In this document: one piece after another, positions 1 through 6,663 of the stretch
Numbering within the stretch: the first letter of the stretch is position 1
How the letters are laid out: each line of letters begins with the position of its first letter
Assembly (NCBI GenBank): GCA_017963165.1
Contig: JAGCTZ010000222.1
Span: 1 to 39,392, forward strand
Length of the DNA: 39,392 nt
Direction of reading: 5' to 3'
Source of the DNA: Treponema sp.
GTDB lineage: Bacteria > Spirochaetota > Spirochaetia > Treponematales > Treponemataceae
Notes under the pieces: model-generated
What the model was told of the DNA's origin: nothing
Seen by the model: the letters and a program-made list of their open reading frames with translations, nothing else
Databases searched by the model: none
Program-made: the position numbers and the translations under genes

Positions 1-471
1 AACTCCATCCTTAGAAGCCTGAGTAATCATTGCCTTAAGATGGTCGATGTGAGAGTGAACGTTTCCGTCAGAAACAAGAACAAAAAAATGAAGTGGTGAA
101 TTTTTATCGTTTACGTTCTTAACAAGCTTTTTCCATGTGTCGGCAGCAAACATTGAACCGTTGGCTATACTTTCTCCAACAAGCTTTGCACCCTGAGCAA
201 AAACACGGCCGCAACCCATAGCATTGTTACCAACTTCAGAGTTACCCATATCATCATCACTTGGAAGACCTACTGCAGTTCCGTGTGCCTTAAGCTGTGT
301 GTGAGGGCAGTTTGCAGTAAACCAGTCGAGGTACTTCATGCGGCTTGCTTTTACTGCGTCACCCTCTTCATATTTTCCATATCCAACGCCGTCCATAATT
401 ACGAGGACAACAGGACCACGACGACCCTTCCAGTTAGGGTTCTTTTCCAATGCGTGCATTGTATCTGCCAT
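1..471 (-). CDS. gpmI: 2,3-bisphosphoglycerate-independent phosphoglycerate mutase, N-terminal part (runs off window)
   Basis: Interconverts 3- and 2-phosphoglycerate in glycolysis; cytosolic metalloenzyme of the alkaline phosphatase superfamily. The minus-strand frame is open for 157 codons from ATG at 469-471 to the window edge. It begins MADTMHALEKN and contains VVLVIMDGVGYG (metal-binding Asp), HGTAVGLPSDDDMGNSEVG with the catalytic serine, and VSDGNVHSHIDHL, all typical of iPGM. The residue after GNSEVG is Asn where many family members have His. An AGGAG lies about 7 bases upstream of the ATG. The C-terminal two thirds is outside the window. A promoter of the form TTGTAT-17-TATTAT precedes it. 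Family assignment is very secure. Confidence 0.93.
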   Translation of the reverse strand, partial: MADTMHALEKNPNWKGRRGPVVLVIMDGVGYGKYEEGDAVKASRMKYLDWFTANCPHTQLKAHGTAVGLPSDDDMGNSEVGNNAMGCGRVFAQGAKLVGESIANGSMFAADTWKKLVKNVNDKNSPLHFFVLVSDGNVHSHIDHLKAMITQASKDGV

Positions 472-514
472 ATATATTGCTCCTATAAAATTATTACGAA
501 TAATGAATGGTTTT

Positions 515-543
515 ATAATAATGAAAAATGCGATGTTATACAA
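515..543 (-). promoter_or_regulatory. Probable gpmI promoter
   Basis: On the minus strand a -35-like TTGTAT (538-543) is separated by exactly 17 bases from a -10-like TATTAT (515-520). The expected start of transcription is about 35 bases before the gpmI start codon. The same TTGTAT hexamer with 17-base spacing is seen before pgi. A short dyad (ATTATT at 490-495, AATAAT at 499-504) lies in the predicted leader. Confidence 0.5.
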
Positions 544-555
544 CGTGGGCAAGAT

Positions 556-739
556 ATGTATAAAAGGCGTCGGTACCAAAGCACGCTCCCGCGGGGAACC
601 ACGAATTACTCCGCGGAGAAGGCTTTGTATAAACTGCGTTTATACAACCCGGTACTACATAGACCTCGGCACGCTCGCCTTCAATGCTACGTAATTCGTG
701 AACCCCCGCTCCGCGTGATGGGTTCACGGATTTATACAT
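556..739. repeat. Structured non-coding element with nested inverted repeats
   Basis: The 374-base gap between gpmI and the efflux operon holds no convincing gene. This 184-base block carries perfect inverted repeats: ATGTATAAA (556-564) with 731-739; CACGAATTAC (600-609) with 691-700; TTGTATAAAC (625-634) with 638-647, loop TGC; and CGTGAACCC (697-705) with 720-728. It also has the palindromes CCCGCGGG (588-595) and CTCCGCGGAG (609-618). It is visibly richer in G+C than the flanking AT-rich DNA. It could be a miniature mobile element, a structured RNA or a degenerate repeat; the sequence does not decide. Confidence 0.5.
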
Positions 740-812
740 TTCTTTTTGAAGGGATGAGAGGAATACATGAGTTGTTAAATTCTGAATCCGTACCCCTCCA
801 TCCCTAATTCTA

Positions 813-840
813 AAACGACGTTAGTCGTTTATCCGTGTGG
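813..840. repeat. Hairpin repeat, copy 1 (half element), possible terminator of the efflux operon
   Basis: AAACGAC-GTTA-GTCGTTT (813-830) is followed directly by ATCCGTGTGG (831-840). The same hairpin and tail recur at 5471-5501. Read on the minus strand it lies just after the permease stop codon and is followed by a short T run, so it may also end that transcript. Confidence 0.6.
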
Positions 841-845
841 CTTCA

Positions 846-2033
846 CTATTCTCCACTTAACGCGATTACAGGATCTAACTTTGCAGCACGGCTGGCTGGG
901 TTTAAGCCAAAAAAGATTCCTACAAAAACAGAAAAAACAAAAGTTACGATACATGCACCCGTATTAATGATAAATGCATTCGACTGAACATATTCAACGG
1001 CCAGGCTTACGGCTATTCCTATGATTATGCCAAGGATACCGCCCAGGAGAGTTATGCTGGCAGACTCTATGAGAAACTGCTGTCTTATTGCCGCAGGGCT
1101 TGCTCCAAGTGCTTTTCTTATCCCGATTTCCTGACGGCGTTCGGTTACTGTTACAATCATGATGTTCATAATTCCAATGCCGCCTACTAAAAGCGAGATT
1201 GTGGCAATGGCACTTAAAAGAATACTCATGGTGCTGGTGATTTCGTTCATCTGTTCAATCATAGTCTGCATGCCCATTACGTTTACAGAATACTCTGAGC
1301 CTGTTTTGTTTGTGTAATAATTTTTTATGTCTGTAACAAGGTCTATGGCAGCATCGCTTGAAGTAGCCTGAACCATCACGTTGGAAGCAGTTGGGTTTGG
1401 TTTTATTTTTTTGGAATAAAAGCCGTACGGGATAAAGGCTGCTCCATTTTCCATTCCGGTAGACTGTTCTTTTAAAACGCCGATTACTTCAAAATTAAAG
1501 GTAACGTTGCTTGCCACTAAAATCACATTCTTTCCGATTGCGTCGTGGGCCGGAAAATAATTTTCAGCTGTGTCGTGATTCAAAATAATTTTCTGTAAGC
1601 CTTCTTCGTTGTCGGTGACATTAAAAAAAGTTCCCTGTTCAAGTTCAAGATTATACATTTCAAGATAGCCGGTTTCTACAGCACTGCAGTTTACGGATGA
1701 TGAAGTTTCACCGTAGCTCATGGTTGCATTCAAACTGTTTTTGTACCAGATTCTTTTTATGTTTTTAATATTGTCGAATAATTCAGTTCTGGCATTTTCA
1801 TCAAAGCTTACACTGGATGAATTTCCCCTGCGGCTCATAAAACCTGAGCTCACGTTTACAACATCAAGGCCGGCGGTTCCAAAGGTATCTTCAATCTGTT
1901 TTGTTGAACTGCTTCCAAGACTTGTGATTACTATTACAGAGGCAACACCAATGATAATTCCTAAAAGAGAAAGAAAAGTTCTCGTTTTGTTGCTCTTAAA
2001 ATTTTTAAAAGCGTTGATAAAATCTTCAAGCAT
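846..2033 (-). CDS. MacB-type ABC transporter permease (FtsX-like)
   Basis: Inner-membrane subunit of a MacAB-TolC-like tripartite exporter for peptides, lipids or drugs. At 395 residues it has the MacB topology: an N-terminal helix in TFLSLLGIIIGVASVIVI (about 20-40), a large periplasmic domain (about 45-265), then three C-terminal helices. The FtsX-domain signature GGIGIMNIMIVTVTERRQEI and IRKALGAS follow the second helix, and the end NPASRAAKLDPVIAL is the usual MacB C-terminus. It starts 5 bases after the ATPase stop codon and is the last gene of a four-gene minus-strand operon. The substrate cannot be read from sequence. Confidence 0.9.
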   Translation of the reverse strand: MLEDFINAFKNFKSNKTRTFLSLLGIIIGVASVIVITSLGSSSTKQIEDTFGTAGLDVVNVSSGFMSRRGNSSSVSFDENARTELFDNIKNIKRIWYKNSLNATMSYGETSSSVNCSAVETGYLEMYNLELEQGTFFNVTDNEEGLQKIILNHDTAENYFPAHDAIGKNVILVASNVTFNFEVIGVLKEQSTGMENGAAFIPYGFYSKKIKPNPTASNVMVQATSSDAAIDLVTDIKNYYTNKTGSEYSVNVMGMQTMIEQMNEITSTMSILLSAIATISLLVGGIGIMNIMIVTVTERRQEIGIRKALGASPAAIRQQFLIESASITLLGGILGIIIGIAVSLAVEYVQSNAFIINTGACIVTFVFSVFVGIFFGLNPASRAAKLDPVIALSGE

Positions 2034-2038
2034 AAGTC

Positions 2039-2734
2039 TTACCTCTTTGCTTTCTTTGGCTCATTTACAAGCTGGCCGTCTAAAATCTTTATACATCTTT
2101 GAGCTGCCTGCCCTATTCCCGGATCGTGGGTTACGATGATTACGGTTGTGTTCTGTTCTGAATTGATTTTACGAAACATCTGCATAACCTGCTTTCCTGT
2201 TTCTGAATCAAGCGCACCGGTTGGCTCATCGGCAAGCAAAATTTTTGGATGAGTTATCATGGCACGGGCAATTGCAACTCTCTGTTTTTGTCCGCCCGAA
2301 AGCTCATGCGGCTTATGATGTATACGCTCTGTAAGTCCTACTTCTTCCAGTACCTTTTTGGCCCTTTCAATACGCTGGGCTTTTTCAACCTTCTGATATT
2401 TTAAAGGAAGCATTACGTTTTCAATTACATCCATGGAAGGAATAAGGTGATACTGCTGGAATACAAAACCAATGGTCTGGTTACGAAGCACCGAAAGTTC
2501 ATTTTCATTCATCTTTGCAGTTTCGCGACCATTAATTTTTACAATGCCACTTGTAGGACGGTCCAGACAGCCAATCATATTCATACAGGTTGATTTTCCG
2601 GAGCCCGAAGGTCCCATTATAGAAACAAATTCACCCTGTTTAATGTCAAAGCTTACCCCACGCAAAGCACGAACTTCGTTTTCACCCATTATGTAAGTTT
2701 TAACTACATCAATCAGACTAACTACGTTTTCCAT
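2039..2734 (-). CDS. MacB/LolD-type ABC transporter ATP-binding protein
   Basis: Cytoplasmic ATPase that powers the adjacent permease. The 231-residue length is standard. Walker A is GPSGSGKST near residue 41, the Q-loop is in FVFQQYHLIPSMDVIENV, the signature is LSGGQKQRVAIARA, and Walker B is ILLADEPTGALDS, followed by the H-loop IIVTHD. The family name (LolD/MacB/FtsE group) follows from DEPTGALD and the partner permease. It sits 11 bases after the membrane fusion protein gene and 5 bases before the permease gene, so the three are surely co-transcribed. Confidence 0.95.
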   Translation of the reverse strand: MENVVSLIDVVKTYIMGENEVRALRGVSFDIKQGEFVSIMGPSGSGKSTCMNMIGCLDRPTSGIVKINGRETAKMNENELSVLRNQTIGFVFQQYHLIPSMDVIENVMLPLKYQKVEKAQRIERAKKVLEEVGLTERIHHKPHELSGGQKQRVAIARAMITHPKILLADEPTGALDSETGKQVMQMFRKINSEQNTTVIIVTHDPGIGQAAQRCIKILDGQLVNEPKKAKR

Positions 2735-2745
2735 AAAAGCCTGCC

Positions 2746-3822
2746 TTATCTTGGACCTGCTCCACCAGGCATCCCTCCACCAAATCCACCTGTAGGAGGA
2801 GTTCCACCACCACTTCTATTTCCACCACCACTACCCGGCATTCTGTTTCTGTTCTGTCCCGAAGTTTTTGGCTTAGTCTGTTCAATAAGAACTTCACCAC
2901 CTGTAAGACCTTCGAGCACCTTTACATATTCACTACCATAAGGCTCAACCTTTACGGATCTTTTTTCTTCACCCTTCGCAAGAACAACATAAGGCTCTTT
3001 ATTTTCATAGCCGATTGCATAGCGTGAAACTACAACATAAGATTCAGTCGGACTGATTTCAATCTTTCCTGTAAAAGAATAATAAGGCAAAATGTCACTC
3101 GGATAATCATCTATTCTAAGATTTACTTTTACTACAGTTGCACCACGCGAAGTAACTGAACCGATTGCTGGCCATCCTGTAACATAACCTTCGACCGAGC
3201 TCTTTGTGTAAGCCGGGAATTTAAAAATAACCTTTTGACCAACTGCAAGCTTTGAAACATCAGTTTCTGTAACTTCAACTTCGGCTGTAAGATAATCTGT
3301 ATTTACAAGAGTTCCGATTTTATCCTTTGCTTCGAGTGAGTCACCAACTGCAACATTTAAATCCGCTATAACTCCGTCGAATGTGGCAATTACCTTACGG
3401 TCGTTAACCTTTTGTAAAATTGAATTGCGTTCTGTCTGCATAAGCTTTATTTCACGGGCAGAAGCAGTAAGGCGTTTTGTTGCCATATTGTAATCATGCT
3501 TTTCAAGATTATAAATCTGTTCAGAGTCATCAAGCTTGAGGATGATATCACCTTTTTTAACTTTGTCGCCGGCTTTTACATAAACTGCAGTAACTGTTCC
3601 CGCACTCAAAGCCTGGAGAGTCTGTTCCTGAGCCGCCGCAACTGTTCCTGAAATTTCAACTACATTTTCGTAAGTTTCTACGTTTGCAGTATAAAAAGTT
3701 TTTTCATTAGATTTTGAACCAAGCACACTTCTTAAAATTCCAAGGATGATTAAAATCACTAAAAGACTTGCTGCTGCGATTACGGCAATCATAATTTTTT
3801 TGTTTTTAAACTTCAGCTTCAT
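2746..3822 (-). CDS. HlyD/MacA-type membrane fusion protein (periplasmic adaptor)
   Basis: Bridges the inner-membrane ABC transporter and the outer-membrane channel. One N-terminal membrane helix (IMIAVIAAASLLVILIILG) anchors it. A split lipoyl/barrel-sandwich domain follows (SGTVAAAQEQTLQAL, VKAGDKVKKGDIILKLD, then TFDGVIADLNVAVGDSL), with a short hairpin of about 45 residues between, then a beta-barrel part. The C-terminus is glycine/proline-rich (about 320-358), common in this adaptor branch. I chose the ATG at 3822 (358 residues, MKLKF) because a GAGG lies 7 bases upstream; an ATG at 3834 would add four residues but has a poorer site. It begins 15 bases after the TolC-like gene. Confidence 0.9.
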   Translation of the reverse strand: MKLKFKNKKIMIAVIAAASLLVILIILGILRSVLGSKSNEKTFYTANVETYENVVEISGTVAAAQEQTLQALSAGTVTAVYVKAGDKVKKGDIILKLDDSEQIYNLEKHDYNMATKRLTASAREIKLMQTERNSILQKVNDRKVIATFDGVIADLNVAVGDSLEAKDKIGTLVNTDYLTAEVEVTETDVSKLAVGQKVIFKFPAYTKSSVEGYVTGWPAIGSVTSRGATVVKVNLRIDDYPSDILPYYSFTGKIEISPTESYVVVSRYAIGYENKEPYVVLAKGEEKRSVKVEPYGSEYVKVLEGLTGGEVLIEQTKPKTSGQNRNRMPGSGGGNRSGGGTPPTGGFGGGMPGGAGPR

Positions 3823-3837
3823 ATTCAACCTCATTCT

Positions 3838-5298
3838 TTATTGTTCAATTTCCATTTTTTCTTTAACAAAGTTCAAAAGAACATCATCATCATAAATAAT
3901 AAAATCTATACGGTTAATAATCTTTTTGATGACGCTGCTGTTCAAACTGTTTTGTGCGGCAAGATAATCATTTTTATTTACATAACCCTGCTTGTACAAT
4001 TTAGACATATCCTTTTCAAGATCTTCGTACATGGTGATATTTTTTTCTATAGATTCTTTTTCCCAAGTGAGGGATTTTAATTTCTGTTCAAGTTCAACAA
4101 TTTTTGTTTCGTAATCAGAAAGAGCAGTTTGAATTGCAAGAAGCTCCTGCTGTTCGGTGAGCTCGTTCTGTTTTGTTGTGATGCTATTTTTGCGGAATAC
4201 ATTCGGATTAATTGATGCACTCAAAGTAAATGAGGGAGCACTCTGAGAATTATTGTTACCAGCCGGAATGCTTACCCCCGCCCCAAGACTTAAGCCTCCG
4301 ATTGTTCCTGTTAATCCTGCATCAAGAGAATTGCTTTTTGTAGAAGAGTTTTCAAAGGTGTAGCCTGCATTTGCACTTAAGCTGTAATTCCTTTTTGCAT
4401 TGCGTTCCATTGAATTGATTGCGTAAGTCCATCTGGCACTTTCAACTTCTGAAAATAATTCCTTATCAAATTTTTTAACGTCCCTTGGTTCAACTTCATC
4501 TATTCCCGAAGGAACAAAGCTCATGAGTTCTGCGTTTTCATCAATCTTAATATCGTAGCCGCATTTTTTATAAAACACGGTGCAGTCATAAATAAAAGAA
4601 TGAATTGCGCTTTCAACATCATGTTCATCCGAAATCACTTTGAGCTCAGCCTGGCGGTAAGTTGATGATGATTTTGAATAACCTTGAATTTTCTTTGCTT
4701 CGAAATCGAGGGTGTCTGTGTAGAGAGTTTCTTTTTTGGAAATGATTGTGCTTATGGAAGAAAGAATTGATTTAAGTGAAGTATAAAATTCTTTTTCAGC
4801 AGTAACGGCTCTTTTTTCAAGCTTTCTCTGGGCTTCTAAAACAGAGCGCTTTGATTTTAAAAGAGTGATTTTATTCATAGCGGCATTTGAAGAAATAATA
4901 TCCACACCAACTGAAATTGAAGTATCGGTTACGATAGAACCTTGATTTGCTGAATTGATGTTGGTCTGCCCAGTTACACTTAAGTTTGCAGCTGAAGGAA
5001 GACTTGCTTTAATTGAAGGTTTAGCTGTGATTGTGTTTCCGTCTTCTGCTACACGCACGGTGATTGTGCCTGAAGAAAGAGTGATGTCAAAACCATTGTC
5101 GATGATTGTAGCAGCATCCGAAAGCTCAGCTTTTTGTGCCGCAAGCGAAAGGTTTTTAAGTTCAGAATCGTTTTCGAGGTAAGAAAGAAAGAGGGTTTGA
5201 ACATCGGGTAAAGACTGTTCAGGGGTGTCGGGTTTTTCCTGTGCTACTGCGGTGAATGTGAGTAAAAATGTCATTAAAAAAAATAGTATTTTCTTCAT
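3838..5298 (-). CDS. TolC-family outer-membrane efflux protein
   Basis: Outer-membrane channel of the tripartite exporter and first gene of its operon. With the start at 5298 the protein has 486 residues and a clean signal peptide, MKKILFFLMTFLLTFTAVAQ. An upstream in-frame ATG at 5370 would put 24 odd residues in front of the signal peptide, so I reject it. The body has long heptad-rich helices (about residues 155-200 and 390-470) and alternating beta segments rich in Ser, Ala and Gly (SLSANAGYTFENSS, GLSLGAGVSIPAGN), as expected for an OEP duplication. Similarity to TolC is by architecture and context; the primary sequence is divergent, as is usual in spirochaetes. Confidence 0.82.
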   Translation of the reverse strand: MKKILFFLMTFLLTFTAVAQEKPDTPEQSLPDVQTLFLSYLENDSELKNLSLAAQKAELSDAATIIDNGFDITLSSGTITVRVAEDGNTITAKPSIKASLPSAANLSVTGQTNINSANQGSIVTDTSISVGVDIISSNAAMNKITLLKSKRSVLEAQRKLEKRAVTAEKEFYTSLKSILSSISTIISKKETLYTDTLDFEAKKIQGYSKSSSTYRQAELKVISDEHDVESAIHSFIYDCTVFYKKCGYDIKIDENAELMSFVPSGIDEVEPRDVKKFDKELFSEVESARWTYAINSMERNAKRNYSLSANAGYTFENSSTKSNSLDAGLTGTIGGLSLGAGVSIPAGNNNSQSAPSFTLSASINPNVFRKNSITTKQNELTEQQELLAIQTALSDYETKIVELEQKLKSLTWEKESIEKNITMYEDLEKDMSKLYKQGYVNKNDYLAAQNSLNSSVIKKIINRIDFIIYDDDVLLNFVKEKMEIEQ

Positions 5299-5418
5299 AA
5301 TAATTTCTCTTCTTAATGTCTTTATAACAATTAAAAGGGAAAAATTAAAGAAGGTTACCGGGTATAACAAGGGATTTATTGGAATAACAAAGAATTATTT
5401 TATGAGACAGAAATTATA

Positions 5419-5502
5419 ACCACACGGATATTTTGCTAACGCAAAATTGAGATAAGGAATATTACCCCAAAAACGACGTTAGTCGTTTCCAATCCGTGTG
5501 GT
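5419..5502. repeat. 84-bp element with terminal inverted repeats and two internal hairpins (complete copy)
   Basis: The ends ACCACACGGAT (5419-5429) and ATCCGTGTGGT (5492-5502) are perfect 11-bp inverted repeats. Inside are two perfect 7-bp hairpins: ATTTTGC/GCAAAAT (5430-5447, loop TAAC) and AAACGAC/GTCGTTT (5471-5488, loop GTTA). The two loops are complementary to each other. The right half is repeated at 813-840. The form resembles a REP/BIME- or MITE-like palindromic repeat; no gene lies inside. Confidence 0.65.
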
Positions 5503-5697
5503 AAAAAAAATGAAAAATTGCCCGTTATTAATATTGGAAAAGGCGAAGAAAAGGGAGAACAAAACGGAAGACAGAACAAAGCCATTGAAGATGCCACAAA
5601 TTTAATTAAAGAAAAAAACTCTCCTGAAATTATTGCCCGCTGTGTTGGTTTACCTCTTGAAGAAGTATTAAAGCTTGAAGTGGAGTTAAAAAAATAA
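5503..5697 (+). pseudogene. C-terminal remnant of an Rpn-type (PD-(D/E)XK) recombination-promoting nuclease/transposase
   Basis: A frame with no start codon reads NIGKGEEKGEQNGRQ, then a helical stretch, and ends in VGLPLEEVLKLEVELKK before TAA at 5695-5697. The G-E-rich hinge followed by an IARCVGLPLEEVLKLE-like end is characteristic of Rpn/PDDEXK transposase-family proteins, from memory of the family. The catalytic N-terminal domain is absent: the frame runs directly into the 84-bp repeat at 5419-5502. It is therefore a dead scrap left by a deletion or insertion event. Confidence 0.6.
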
Positions 5698-5703
5698 AAA
5701 GCA

Positions 5704-5741
5704 AAAAAATACCCCGGAAACAGCTAACTGAATACCGGGGT
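5704..5741 (-). terminator. Rho-independent terminator of the small lipoprotein gene
   Basis: On the minus strand ACCCCGG (5735-5741) pairs with CCGGGGT (5711-5717) across a loop that itself contains CAG/CTG, followed by a run of seven T (5703-5709 as A on the plus strand). It sits about 25 bases after the stop of the 5766-6254 gene. Confidence 0.8.
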
Positions 5742-5765
5742 TTGGTTTATAAGATGAAAGATGGA

Positions 5766-6254
5766 TTATCTTCCACCAAAGTCTGGTCTGTAAATAGTAA
5801 GTGCTGGACCAGCATTAAAATAAAATGTTCTTTCTTCATCAATTAAAGCTGGTTTTGCTAACTGATAACCACTCAAATCAGGAACAACACATACATAACC
5901 TGCTCCAGAAAGAAGATAATAATAGTCACCAAAATCTAATTGAACGTCAATATAATCATTAGTTGGTAAAACAATACCGTCAGTCCAATAATTTTCATTA
6001 TCAGCATTAGCAACTTTATTTAATCTTGTAATAGTTGTACTTGCAATATAGAAAGCTTCACATTCGGTATAACCTGTTGTAGAAGCAGGCAAATCATCTT
6101 CTGATAAAAATATCCCAAGCATATTGTTACCATTACCATTGGCAATATAAACTGTCTTTTCCTGCCAGCCTGCTGGTGTCTCTGCATCTTTACTGCAGGA
6201 AACAATACCAAGTACCATTGCAATTGCAATTAAACAACCAAATAATTTTTTCAT
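5766..6254 (-). CDS. Small exported lipoprotein of unknown function
   Basis: I do not recognise a family. The 162-residue product starts MKKLFGCLIAIAMVLGIVSC, a typical lipoprotein signal with lipobox GIVSC, so Cys20 is the likely lipidated residue. The mature part is acidic and rich in Tyr, Asn and Gly (NGNGNNM, DYYYLLSGAGYVC) and looks like an all-beta globular domain. A GAGGAG ribosome site precedes the ATG. The gene stands alone, with its own promoter (6342-6369) and terminator (5704-5741). It is probably surface- or periplasm-exposed. Confidence 0.8.
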   Translation of the reverse strand: MKKLFGCLIAIAMVLGIVSCSKDAETPAGWQEKTVYIANGNGNNMLGIFLSEDDLPASTTGYTECEAFYIASTTITRLNKVANADNENYWTDGIVLPTNDYIDVQLDFGDYYYLLSGAGYVCVVPDLSGYQLAKPALIDEERTFYFNAGPALTIYRPDFGGR

Positions 6255-6341
6255 TCAAGAACTCCTCTCTGTCATGCACATTCGTGTCACAGATATAAAT
6301 GAATTATTAAGAAAACCAGAAACGATTTTCTATTTCCTTTT

Positions 6342-6369
6342 ATTATAAATATATACAAAGAATACGCAA
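6342..6369 (-). promoter_or_regulatory. Probable promoter of the small lipoprotein gene
   Basis: On the minus strand TTGCGT (6364-6369) and a perfect TATAAT (6342-6347) are 16 bases apart. A perfect 10-bp dyad lies immediately upstream of the -35 (6372-6396) and could bind a regulator. Confidence 0.5.
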
Positions 6370-6371
6370 GG

Positions 6372-6396
6372 TTTTTATAACGATTTGTTATAAAAA
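6372..6396. promoter_or_regulatory. Perfect 10-bp dyad upstream of the lipoprotein promoter
   Basis: TTTTTATAAC (6372-6381) and GTTATAAAAA (6387-6396) are perfect inverted repeats with a 5-base centre. Position just before the -35 suggests an operator or activator site. A plain AT-rich hairpin is the alternative. Confidence 0.4.
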
Positions 6397-6452
6397 AGAC
6401 GGGAAAATCAGGAAAAAAGTATTAAAACAGGCGTGTAGGAAAAAAAAAAGCC

Positions 6453-6485
6453 AAAAAAATACCCGAAAGCGGCTTGCCTTCGGGT
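6453..6485 (-). terminator. Rho-independent terminator of tRNA-Ala
   Basis: Minus-strand ACCCGAA (6479-6485) pairs with TTCGGGT (6461-6467), followed by a T run (6453-6459 as A on the plus strand). It ends 8 bases after the tRNA. Confidence 0.8.
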
Positions 6486-6492
6486 GTCTGGA

Positions 6493-6566
6493 TGGAGAAT
6501 AGGGGGTTCGAACCCCTGACCCTCGGCTTGCAAAGCCGATGCTCTAGCCAGCTGAGCTAATTCCCC
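6493..6566 (-). tRNA. tRNA-Ala (anticodon TGC)
   Basis: The minus strand folds into a standard cloverleaf: acceptor GGGGAAT with ATTCTCC, D arm GCTC/GAGC, anticodon arm TCGGC-TTTGCAA-GCCGA giving anticodon TGC, and T arm AGGGG-TTCGAAC-CCCCT. The discriminator base is A. CCA is not encoded. It has its own terminator and stands alone between the lipoprotein and chemoreceptor genes. Confidence 0.97.
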
Positions 6567-6663
6567 AGTTGATAAATGCATTATTACAATAATTCAGTTT
6601 TTTTTCAATACATTAACAAAAAAATCTTTAATTATTTCTATTTATACATTAAAATAATAGATT

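Noticed and set aside
283..807. Open frame of 174 codons on the plus strand
   Set aside because: It overlaps the start of gpmI on the other strand and the structured repeat block, has no ribosome site, and its product is low-complexity and unlike any family.
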